From: DAIDKA01 sp049792815
GTDB taxonomy: Bacteria > Pseudomonadota > Gammaproteobacteria > Steroidobacterales > Steroidobacteraceae
Direction: 5' to 3'
NCBI GenBank assembly: GCA_049792815.1
Contig: JBARBG010000057.1
Span: forward strand, 1 to 64,000
DNA length: 64,000 bases
The notes below the pieces were generated by a model, which was given only the letters and a program-made list of their open reading frames with translations, was not told the origin of the DNA and did no database searches. How positions within the stretch are numbered: the first letter of the stretch is position 1; each line of letters opens with the position of its first letter. The translations under genes were made by a program, and so were the position numbers. This document shows positions 16,861 to 24,210 of this stretch, piece by piece.

Positions 16861-16919
16861 TTACGCCCGCGCAATGCTCGGAATATGGCTAATCGTTGCG
16901 CCCTCAACAGGGGTATAGG

Positions 16920-17861
16920 ATGGAGCGCGGCGCAGTCTTCGTCGTCAGCAAAACGCAACCGGCACATTGCGGGCCCGCCAACCAGATCCTCAGTGAGGAA
17001 CTGCAGCATTGGTTGCGGCGCGGGTTGGGATGCATCGCCGGGCGTCGTGAATTCCTTTCAAATCGCTACTTTGCCGTCGACGTCCGGCAACTCTCCGACG
17101 TCGTGGTCGGCTGGCGTCACTTCATGGGCGCTCTGGAGCGGCGCGACGCAATTGCCTGTCTTTACAGCCTTTCCGGCATGTTTCCCGCGGCGGCCGCGGA
17201 CACCGGGGTGCGCGGCGCCGTCGCGCAATTAGCGGAAATCATGAGCGTACTGTCTGATGATTCGCCCGAGGACTTGGCCTCTGGCGGCCGTCTCAACCTG
17301 GTCATCAATGCAATATGTCCAGTCACGGGTTGCCGCACGACCTTCTTTGATTTCGACGCCATCGCCTTCGTACCGCAGGCGGCCGACGAATCCGATCCGC
17401 TGTACGACCCGCTGATGGCGGCACCGGCGCCACTGGTCAACGTGAGTTCGGACATCTTCGGCTTTTCGATGTTCACCTGGGACCACTGTCGCAGCCGCTT
17501 CGACTGCGAGGTCCGCCAACTGACCGCGAAGGAGCGCCGTTACCTGTTTTCAGTGACCATGGAGTCCTGGCAAAAGATGGCCGAGCAAACCATCACCAAC
17601 TACAGCCGCAGCGTCAATCAAAGCCTGTGTCCGACGCGCCTGGCGGCCGACAAGGAATCCTGGACCGCCAATCACCAGGATCCGGCCTTTGCGGAAACCG
17701 AGAAGCGCCCCTACGTGCATGAGATGCCGCGGCAGTACACACCGCGCATCGTGCAGATATGGCAGCGGTATTTCGAAGACGGCGTGCTGCCGCGCTACAA
17801 GGGCGTCTCAATCGCCGGTGACGCGGTGCCGTCACGCTGCCCGGCGGCGGTGCATCTGTGA
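16920..17861 (+). CDS. Unrecognised 313-residue protein coupled to an MFS transporter
   Basis: I do not recognise this family. The ATG at 16920 has AGGGG six bases upstream; a TTG at 16896 is in frame. There is no signal peptide or membrane segment. Visible features are a CPVTGC motif followed by an aromatic/acidic run (FFDFDAIAFVP), an HCRSRFDC pair of cysteines, and a long C-terminal helical part rich in Trp, Tyr and Arg. The spaced cysteines could bind metal or form a redox pair. Its stop overlaps the GTG start of the MFS gene by four bases, and a MarR operator sits in its promoter, so it probably makes, modifies or senses the transported compound. Confidence 0.7.
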   Translation: MERGAVFVVSKTQPAHCGPANQILSEELQHWLRRGLGCIAGRREFLSNRYFAVDVRQLSDVVVGWRHFMGALERRDAIACLYSLSGMFPAAAADTGVRGAVAQLAEIMSVLSDDSPEDLASGGRLNLVINAICPVTGCRTTFFDFDAIAFVPQAADESDPLYDPLMAAPAPLVNVSSDIFGFSMFTWDHCRSRFDCEVRQLTAKERRYLFSVTMESWQKMAEQTITNYSRSVNQSLCPTRLAADKESWTANHQDPAFAETEKRPYVHEMPRQYTPRIVQIWQRYFEDGVLPRYKGVSIAGDAVPSRCPAAVHL

Positions 17862-19066
17862 ATCAGGCCGCGTCTGTCAGCTGGCGCAGGGGCGGCATCG
17901 GGCATTCCCTGGCGCACGTGAACGCGCTGTCCTTGTGCTCCCAGGCGGTACAGCTTGGCGCGGTTCCCGCGCTGATCGCCCTCAGGCTCAATGCCAGTGG
18001 GTTTTCGGTCACGGTGCTGGGCCTCGTCGCCGCGGCGCCCTGGCTCGCCGTGCTGCTGCTGAGTCACAGAATTCCCAGACTGCTCGCCCGGCACAACTAC
18101 CTGCCCGTCAACGCCGCGGCGCTGGTGGTGTCGGCGGCGGCGGTGGCGGTGATCATTGTCGCCAGCAACCCCTGGGTGATATTCGCTGCGAATTTCTGCT
18201 TGGGCGTCGGGCTGATCCTGCGCTGGATCGCCTGCGACAGCTGGATCATCGACCTCGCACCGGATGCCATTCGTGGCCGCGCCATCGGCATTCACGAAAC
18301 GCTCATGGGCTGCGGCATCGCCGCGGGTCCGCTGATCATCGCGCTGTTCGGCAGCAAGAGTGCGGCCCCGCTGCTGGCCTGCCTCGGGCTGCTGTTCGTG
18401 GCGAGCTACGCTTTGTTTTCGGTCGGGGGATCGACCGCTGCGCAAATGTCGGAGGATGCGCCGCGGGCGCGCTCGCTGCGCCTGATCAGTCTGATGACGC
18501 TGGCCGCCTTCATCGCGGGCTTCATCGAAACCTCGAGTGTCTCCTTCCTGCCGGTGCTGAGCCTGCACGCCCACTGGCCGATCGCCAGCGTTCTGGCGTT
18601 GGGCGTATTCACCCTGGGTGGAACGCTGCTGCAGCTGCCCATCGGGTACCTGGCCGATATCCTGGGATATCGCGCAGCGCAGCTGATCACGGCGGCAGTG
18701 ATCGTCATCTCGGCCGCGTCATTCATTCTATTGGGTCACCAGTTCGTGCCGCTGCTGCTCACCCTCTTTGCATTGGGCGGAGCGGCGGGCGCGATGAATA
18801 CGCTGGCGGTGATCGAAGCGGGATCGTCGGTGGCTGCGAACCAGATCTGCGCGGCCGCCACGCGCGTGGCGCTGGCCTATACGGTGGGCAGCATCATCGG
18901 TCCGCCCACCGTGGGCTTCATGGTCGCGACCCTCGGGCCGGCCTCGTTCCCGTTCGCATTCGCCACCATCGGGCTGGCGTTCTGCGCCGCAAGGTTCTTC
19001 GGCAAGGCTCAGGGCTCGGGCGTGAAGACCACGTTGCCGACGGCGGTGTTTGAAGCCGGTACGTGA
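17858..19066 (+). CDS. MFS transporter
   Basis: A 402-residue, roughly 12-helix major facilitator. It shows a shortened loop 2-3 motif (HRIPRLLARH), the long hydrophobic repeats, and a central cytoplasmic stretch (EDAPRARSLRLI). It begins with GTG overlapping the upstream gene (GTGA), so expression depends on that gene. The MarR-controlled setting resembles drug or phenolic exporters, but the direction and substrate cannot be read from the sequence. The 3' end overlaps convergent ligB by 58 bases. Confidence 0.82.
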   Translation: MNQAASVSWRRGGIGHSLAHVNALSLCSQAVQLGAVPALIALRLNASGFSVTVLGLVAAAPWLAVLLLSHRIPRLLARHNYLPVNAAALVVSAAAVAVIIVASNPWVIFAANFCLGVGLILRWIACDSWIIDLAPDAIRGRAIGIHETLMGCGIAAGPLIIALFGSKSAAPLLACLGLLFVASYALFSVGGSTAAQMSEDAPRARSLRLISLMTLAAFIAGFIETSSVSFLPVLSLHAHWPIASVLALGVFTLGGTLLQLPIGYLADILGYRAAQLITAAVIVISAASFILLGHQFVPLLLTLFALGGAAGAMNTLAVIEAGSSVAANQICAAATRVALAYTVGSIIGPPTVGFMVATLGPASFPFAFATIGLAFCAARFFGKAQGSGVKTTLPTAVFEAGT

Positions 19067-19851
19067 TAGAAGCGGTAGAGCTCGCGAATCGCAGGCCCCA
19101 AGGCGCCGCGCATGGTCAACCACATGATCAGCTCCATGCCTTCTGAGCCCGCCTCGCGGATGTACTCCTCATGCGACATGGTGCGCAGGGCATCCGGATC
19201 CGATGACAGCTGATCCAGGAATTTCGTATCCCACTCGCGGTTGATGAGACCGGCGCGTTCGCCGGAGAGCTGATGGCTCATGCCGCCGGTGCCCCAGACC
19301 TGCACGTTGAGATCCTCGGAATAGGACTTCACGGCGCGCGCGATGGCCTCCCCCAGACGGTAGCAGCGGTTTGCGGTCGGTGTCGGATACTGGATGACAT
19401 TCACCGCCAGCGGGATCACTTTCACCGGCCATTCGCTGGGCTGGCCCAGCACCAGCGACAGGGGCACCGTCAGCCCGTGATCCACATTCATCTCATTCAT
19501 GATGGTGAGATCGAACTCATCCAGCACACAGCAGGTCGCGATATGCCAGGCAAGCCTTGAATGACCCTGGACGATGGGCACGCGGCGCGGACCCCAGCCC
19601 TCGTCGGCCGGCGCGAAGGACTCTGCGCAGCCGATGGCAAAGGTGGGCACGACATCGAGCGAGAACGCCGAGGCGTGATCGTTGTAGACCAGGATGATGA
19701 CGTCGGGTTTCTGTTCGGCGACCCAGATCCGGGTCCACTCGTAGCCGGCGAAAATGGGCGCCCAGTCGGGATGGCCGGTGCGGCCGCCGTCCAGCGCCGC
19801 GCCGATCGCAGGCACATGGCTTGAGCCAATGCCTGCGGTGATCCGCGCCAT
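19009..19851 (-). CDS. ligB: Extradiol ring-cleavage dioxygenase catalytic subunit, LigB (protocatechuate 4,5-dioxygenase beta)
   Basis: A 280-residue class III extradiol dioxygenase. Non-haem Fe(II) ligands are visible as His12 (GSSHVPAIG), His59 (YNDHASAF) and a Glu near residue 240 (GSEGMEL). The acid-base His193 is in TGGMSHQL. The family opens the ring of protocatechuate or close relatives between C4 and C5. Its ATG follows the ligA stop directly (TAAATG), so the subunits are made together. No lig genes for the following steps are in the window, so the true substrate could be a relative such as gallate or a substituted catechol. Confidence 0.9.
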   Translation of the reverse strand: MARITAGIGSSHVPAIGAALDGGRTGHPDWAPIFAGYEWTRIWVAEQKPDVIILVYNDHASAFSLDVVPTFAIGCAESFAPADEGWGPRRVPIVQGHSRLAWHIATCCVLDEFDLTIMNEMNVDHGLTVPLSLVLGQPSEWPVKVIPLAVNVIQYPTPTANRCYRLGEAIARAVKSYSEDLNVQVWGTGGMSHQLSGERAGLINREWDTKFLDQLSSDPDALRTMSHEEYIREAGSEGMELIMWLTMRGALGPAIRELYRFYHVPASNTAVGNVVFTPEP

Positions 19852-20238
19852 TTAGAAACGTCCCGAAATGGACCTGAGACCTGCCGGATTGCGTCCGCCG
19901 CTGCGCATCATGGCAGCGTACTCTTCGCTCGATTGACCGGCAAACGAGGCCGCCACCGACTGCGTGGGCCGGCCGTCGACGGCGGCGATCTTGAGTACGA
20001 AGAAGATATTGCCGCCGTGTTCGAGCAGCGCCTTGAAGTCGCGCTGTAAGACCCCCTGCTTCTGCGCTTCGCTCATCGTCCATTCATCCAGGTAGGCGCG
20101 CTCGTCAGCCTTGAAGCGGGCGCGATTGACGGCGCTCATCAGTGACATGCAGAAGCGGTTCAGGTGGCGCCCTTCGATGGCGCGATCGCCTGTGAACACG
20201 TAGGTGCCCGGAATGTCTTCGAAGGTCGCGGTAGCCAT
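19852..20238 (-). CDS. ligA: Extradiol dioxygenase small subunit, LigA (protocatechuate 4,5-dioxygenase alpha)
   Basis: A 128-residue helical subunit with the LigA pattern: PGTYVFTGDRAIEGRHLNRFCMSL, then the LDEW segment and HGGNIFFVLKIAA. It caps the active site of the LigB partner. The start is MATATFEDIPG at 20238, after which the family alignment begins; a longer frame to 20280 would run into the LysR-box region. The separate alpha and beta subunits argue for the protocatechuate type rather than the single-chain gallate dioxygenase type. Confidence 0.88.
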   Translation of the reverse strand: MATATFEDIPGTYVFTGDRAIEGRHLNRFCMSLMSAVNRARFKADERAYLDEWTMSEAQKQGVLQRDFKALLEHGGNIFFVLKIAAVDGRPTQSVAASFAGQSSEEYAAMMRSGGRNPAGLRSISGRF

Positions 20239-20253
20239 GTGTCTATGATATTC

Positions 20254-20309
20254 ATTGCGAATCGCAATAACTAGGACCATATTACGACCTCAGTTTTTGC
20301 GATTCGCGA
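20254..20309. promoter_or_regulatory. Two LysR-type boxes between ligAB and the lysR gene
   Basis: TTGCGAATCGCAA (20255-20267) is a T-N11-A box with perfect 6-base arms. TTGCGATTCGCGA (20297-20309) is a near copy with one arm mismatch. Their starts are 42 bases apart, about four helix turns, so both lie on the same face of the DNA. The layout is that of a recognition site and an activation site bound by a LysR tetramer between divergent genes. Confidence 0.65.
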
Positions 20310-20315
20310 TAAATC

Positions 20316-21215
20316 ATGGATACAGTGGCCAATTTGCGGGCCTTCCTGGCCGTGGCGCGCTACGGCGGGTTCTCGGAGGCCGCCCGGCAGCTCAACGTCG
20401 TGCCCTCGGTCGCGGCCAAGCGTGTGAGCCAGCTGGAGCACGCCATCGGGACCAAGCTCTTCACGCGCTCCACCCGCAAGGTCGTTTTGACAGAATCCGG
20501 CGAACAGTTTCAGGGCCGGGCCAGAAGCCTCATCGCCGACCTCGATGACACCCTCGCGGGACTGAAGCGTGCGGGCGACAGGTTGGAGGGGCGCATCCTC
20601 ATGATGGTCCCGACTACGCTCAACTTCCTGGTGCTGGCCGATGCCCTGAACAGCTTCCTGCGCCAGCACGAGCACATCACCGTGGAACTGGCGCTGGTGG
20701 ACCGTTCGGTCAACCCTGCCGAAGAGGGTTTTGATCTCGCCATCAGCGGCCATGCCGCCAGCAGCTACGAGGGAGTGATCGACGTCCCGCTGTTTCCCTT
20801 CGAGCAGGTGCTGTGCGCGTCGCCTGAGTACCTGGCGCGACGCGGAACGCCGCGCCACCCGCATGACCTGGAAGATCACGACGGACTGTTCTTCAAACCC
20901 CTGGGCACCGCGTGGCGCTTCGACGGCGAGCAGGGCCAAGTGAGCGTCGAAGTGCGGCCCCGACTCATTGCCAACGACAATGTCACGCTGCGCGCCGCCG
21001 CCCTGGCCGGCAACGGCATCGCCATGCTGCCGCGCTATGTGTCAGGCGCCGCGCTCAAGGCCGGCACGCTCGTGCCATTGCTGCCGGACTATGCGCTGCC
21101 CAAGTCCTGGTTCCGCGCGCACGTGACCCAGCATCGGGCGAAGCTCGCGCGCATCGCCACGCTGATTGAATGGCTGAAGGGCGCGCTGCGCGACGCCCTG
21201 CCCGCGGTTCAGTGA
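20316..21215 (+). CDS. LysR-family transcriptional regulator of ligAB
   Basis: A 299-residue LysR protein. The N-terminal helix-turn-helix (residues about 5-60: VARYGGFSEAARQLNVVPS) is complete, followed by a linker helix and the periplasmic-binding-like effector domain with the typical HPHDLEDHDGL and VTLRAAALAGNGIAMLP segments. It is divergent from ligAB, with paired LysR boxes in the 77-base gap. It probably responds to the ring-cleavage substrate or product and represses itself. The convergent carboxylesterase gene ends 5 bases after its stop. Confidence 0.9.
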   Translation: MDTVANLRAFLAVARYGGFSEAARQLNVVPSVAAKRVSQLEHAIGTKLFTRSTRKVVLTESGEQFQGRARSLIADLDDTLAGLKRAGDRLEGRILMMVPTTLNFLVLADALNSFLRQHEHITVELALVDRSVNPAEEGFDLAISGHAASSYEGVIDVPLFPFEQVLCASPEYLARRGTPRHPHDLEDHDGLFFKPLGTAWRFDGEQGQVSVEVRPRLIANDNVTLRAAALAGNGIAMLPRYVSGAALKAGTLVPLLPDYALPKSWFRAHVTQHRAKLARIATLIEWLKGALRDALPAVQ

Positions 21216-21220
21216 CTCAC

Positions 21221-22819
21221 TTACTGGTGGCGGTCGCTGAAGCGCTGCGCCAGGTCCATCCTGACTTTCCAGGGGTCAGGTCCCGCCAGCGGTCCATTGG
21301 CCGTGAAATCCATGATGCCATCGCTTTGCTGTTGGTAGGCCGGCCATGCCGGGTAGCCTGCCACCTGTGGTACACCGGTACGCGCGAAGCCGACCCAGTA
21401 GGCGTGCATGGCCTTGGCCGCCGCCTCATCGGCAGCGGTCAGATCCTTGCCGTAGCGCACGGACACTGTGTCGAAGACATAGGGTATTTCAGTGGCATGG
21501 GGCGCACCCGGCGTGGTGGCGCGCAGTGACTCGGCGACGTAGCTGAAGCGGTATTCGAACACCGGTTGATGCACTGAAAGCAGGCGCGCGATTTCACGGG
21601 CCGGCTCGATCATCGCCTGATCACCGCCGGCCTTGAACGCCACCGCGGCCACCGGCGTTGCCGGATTGGGCGCATAGGCGGCGCGGGCCGCCGCGGCATC
21701 ATCACCGAACTGGGCAAACAGTTCGTCCAGGGTGCGGGCCCGCATGAAGCCAACGTCCATGCTGTTGGCGCCCACGACCAACGGGATGGCCTGGGCCTTG
21801 CCGGCCGCATACAACGGAACCGGCGTTCCAACATTGAGCATGCCGTCCTCGATGGGCCCACCCACGTAATTCGGATTGCCCGCCATGGTCGCCATGTTGA
21901 GATTGCCCAGCAGCTGCTGCGCCGGGATCGCGCGCAGCTTCGCCAGCGCCGCCGCATCGCTGCCCTCGATACCGAAGCTGTGCGCGAGCGCGAGACCCTT
22001 GGCCTCGGCCGAGTCGGATGCGCCCTTGAGCTTGCGCGGCGTGAGCAGCCCGGCACGACCCGCACCGGACTCGATCATCGCCTTCTGGAACAGTCCCCTG
22101 GCAAGCGGTGAGGTCAGCAGCGAATTCACCGACATGCCACCCGCGGATTCGCCGAACACCGTGACATTGCCGGGATCACCGCCAAAGGCGGCGACATTGC
22201 GTTGCACCCACTTCAGTGCCGCGATCTGGTCCATGTAGCCATAGTTGCCCAAGGGTTCACCGGCCTGCTCGGCGCTCAGCGCCGGGTGGGCGAAGAAACC
22301 GAAACTACCCAGCCGATAGTTGAAGCTCACCAGCACCACTGCATCCTTGGCAAAGGCACTGCCGTCATACTCAGGCGGCGAGCTGCCGCCATTGACGAAG
22401 CCGCCGCCATAAATCCACACCATCACCGGGAGCTTGCGGGCCTTGAAGCGGGCGGGTGTCCAGACATTCAGATACAGGCAGTCCTCGTCGGGCTTCACGC
22501 CCAGCGGCGCCGCATCTCCCGGAAACGGCACCTGCATGCAATCGGGGCCATAGCTCACGGTCTGTTTGACGCCCGGCCAGGGCGTCGGCGCCTGCGGTGC
22601 GCGCCAGCGCAGCGCGCCCACCGGGGGCTGCGCAAAGGGGATGCCCTTGAAGGCGGCCACCTCGGCCGTCACGACACCCCGCACCTTGCCGGCATCGAGG
22701 CTCACCACCGGGCCTGCTGCCTGGGCCGCGCCACAGGCACCCGCGGCGATGCCCACGGCGATGCCCACGGCGATGATGGCGCGCGACGTCTCGCGCCATC
22801 GGTGGGTTCTGATTTTCAT
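21221..22819 (-). CDS. Secreted type-B carboxylesterase
   Basis: A 532-residue alpha/beta hydrolase of the carboxylesterase/cholinesterase family. A signal peptide is present (IIAVGIAVGIAAGACGAAQA). The oxyanion-hole region (PVMVWIYGGGFVNGG) and nucleophile elbow (VFGESAGG) are intact, and the N-terminal CLYLNVWTP motif is typical. The start at 22819 has GGGGGAA upstream; the frame extends to 22942 but without signal-peptide character. It could release aromatic acids from esters outside the cytoplasm, fitting the ligAB and tannase-family neighbours. Confidence 0.88.
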   Translation of the reverse strand: MKIRTHRWRETSRAIIAVGIAVGIAAGACGAAQAAGPVVSLDAGKVRGVVTAEVAAFKGIPFAQPPVGALRWRAPQAPTPWPGVKQTVSYGPDCMQVPFPGDAAPLGVKPDEDCLYLNVWTPARFKARKLPVMVWIYGGGFVNGGSSPPEYDGSAFAKDAVVLVSFNYRLGSFGFFAHPALSAEQAGEPLGNYGYMDQIAALKWVQRNVAAFGGDPGNVTVFGESAGGMSVNSLLTSPLARGLFQKAMIESGAGRAGLLTPRKLKGASDSAEAKGLALAHSFGIEGSDAAALAKLRAIPAQQLLGNLNMATMAGNPNYVGGPIEDGMLNVGTPVPLYAAGKAQAIPLVVGANSMDVGFMRARTLDELFAQFGDDAAAARAAYAPNPATPVAAVAFKAGGDQAMIEPAREIARLLSVHQPVFEYRFSYVAESLRATTPGAPHATEIPYVFDTVSVRYGKDLTAADEAAAKAMHAYWVGFARTGVPQVAGYPAWPAYQQQSDGIMDFTANGPLAGPDPWKVRMDLAQRFSDRHQ

Positions 22820-22885
22820 GGTATTTCCCCCGGAAGTAATCGTTTGCATTTTGGCGGATGGTATTTTAGGGACCGCGCCGTTGTC

Positions 22886-22891
22886 TATAAT
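22886..22891 (+). promoter_or_regulatory. Candidate -10 element for the cation exchanger gene
   Basis: TATAAT, a perfect -10 hexamer in AT-richer DNA, lies 26 bases before the exchanger start codon. No good -35 box is visible at 16-18 bases upstream. Confidence 0.35.
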
Positions 22892-22917
22892 GATTTTTGC
22901 CCAGCCAAAGGAACGCA

Positions 22918-23985
22918 ATGTCGCATTGGCCCTGGTGGACACCGATCATCGCGATCATTGTCGTGATCGCCGCCTCCACGATGACCTTGGATACCACCCT
23001 GGTCGTGGTGTGCGCGGTAGCGCTGGTGGGCGCGGTCATCGCCAGCGTCCATCACGCCGAGGTCGTCGCCCACCGCATCGGCGAGCCGCTCGGAACGGTG
23101 GTGTTGAGCATCTGCGTCACCATCATCGAAGTGGCACTGATCACCACGGTGATGTTAACCGGTGCCGCCAACATGGCGACGCTGCCGCGCGACACCATCT
23201 ACTCGGTGATCATGATCACCTGCGGCGGCGTGGTCGGACTCAGTATTTTCATTGGCGCCATCCGCCACCGCGAGCAGGTCTTTCAGATGCTCGGGTCCAA
23301 TGCCACCCTCGCGACCCTCGCCGCCATGACCACCCTCGCGCTGGTGCTGCCGAACTTCACCACCAGCAGCGCCGGACCCACCTACACTTCAGCGCAACTG
23401 ATCTTTGCTTCCATCGTGTCGGTGGCGCTGTGGTGCGGCTTCGTGTTCGTGCAGACCGTGCGCCACCGCGACTACTTCCTGCCCGTCGGCACGCGGGCCA
23501 ATGAGGAACTGCATGCGCGCCGGCCGACGCGCGCCCAGGCCCTGGCGAGCTTCGGGGCGCTGCTGGCCGCCTTGATTGCGGTCGTGGGCCTGGCCCACGA
23601 TGCCACGCCCCGCATCGAGGAGGCCGTGGTTCAGGCGGGACTGCCGCGCTCGGTGATCAGCATGATGATCGCCATGCTGACCCTGCTGCCTGAAGCCTGG
23701 GCATCGATCCGCGCTGCGCTTGCGGATCGGATCCAGACCAGCCTCAATCTGAGTCTCGGGTCGGCACTGGCCAGTATTGGACTGACCATCCCGGCCATCG
23801 TCATCAGCTCACAGTTCGTGGGCAACACCCTGATCCTGGGCCTCGCACCCAAGGAGCTGGTGCTCGTGGTGCTGGCATTCTTCGTCACCTCCATCACGCT
23901 GGTGGCCGGTCGTACCCACCTGATGCTGGGTCTGGTGCACCTGGTCGTGTTCGGGGTATTCGTGTTCCTGAGCTTCGTTCCCTAG
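22918..23985 (+). CDS. chaA: ChaA-type calcium (sodium/potassium):proton antiporter
   Basis: A 355-residue inner-membrane exchanger of the CaCA superfamily with about 11 helices in two inverted halves. Each half carries the acidic alpha-repeat: GEPLGTVVLSICVTIIEVAL and, later, MLTLLPEAWASIRAAL. ChaA removes Ca2+ or Na+/K+ in exchange for protons at alkaline pH. ATG 22918 has AAAGGA six bases upstream, so it is preferred over the TTG at 22897. It has no evident link to the esterase island around it. Confidence 0.88.
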   Translation: MSHWPWWTPIIAIIVVIAASTMTLDTTLVVVCAVALVGAVIASVHHAEVVAHRIGEPLGTVVLSICVTIIEVALITTVMLTGAANMATLPRDTIYSVIMITCGGVVGLSIFIGAIRHREQVFQMLGSNATLATLAAMTTLALVLPNFTTSSAGPTYTSAQLIFASIVSVALWCGFVFVQTVRHRDYFLPVGTRANEELHARRPTRAQALASFGALLAALIAVVGLAHDATPRIEEAVVQAGLPRSVISMMIAMLTLLPEAWASIRAALADRIQTSLNLSLGSALASIGLTIPAIVISSQFVGNTLILGLAPKELVLVVLAFFVTSITLVAGRTHLMLGLVHLVVFGVFVFLSFVP

Positions 23986-24163
23986 CCCCGGTTGCAGCGC
24001 CCCCAGCGCTGTCTCATTTAAGCTAATTTCAGAAAACAGAACTCGTTTTTTCAGAATGTTGCTTTGTCGACACATACTGAAGCGAATGCGAAAAGCTGCC
24101 GTTCCCGGAATTTACTTGTAAATTCACCCGGCCAGAACAGTGTTAATGGCATGATCGGGTATT

Positions 24164-24191
24164 AGCACAATGTGTTGTGCTTTCAGCACAA
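24164..24191. promoter_or_regulatory. Candidate operator: inverted repeat plus third half-site upstream of the TonB receptor
   Basis: AGCACAA-TGTG-TTGTGCT (24164-24181) is a perfect 7-base inverted repeat. A further AGCACAA copy (24185-24191) is exactly 21 bases (two turns) from the first. The set lies 20-47 bases before the receptor start codon, where a repressor would block transcription. The gap 23986-24210 shows nothing else clear. Confidence 0.5.
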
Positions 24192-24210
24192 CGGACAACA
24201 AGGGGGAATC

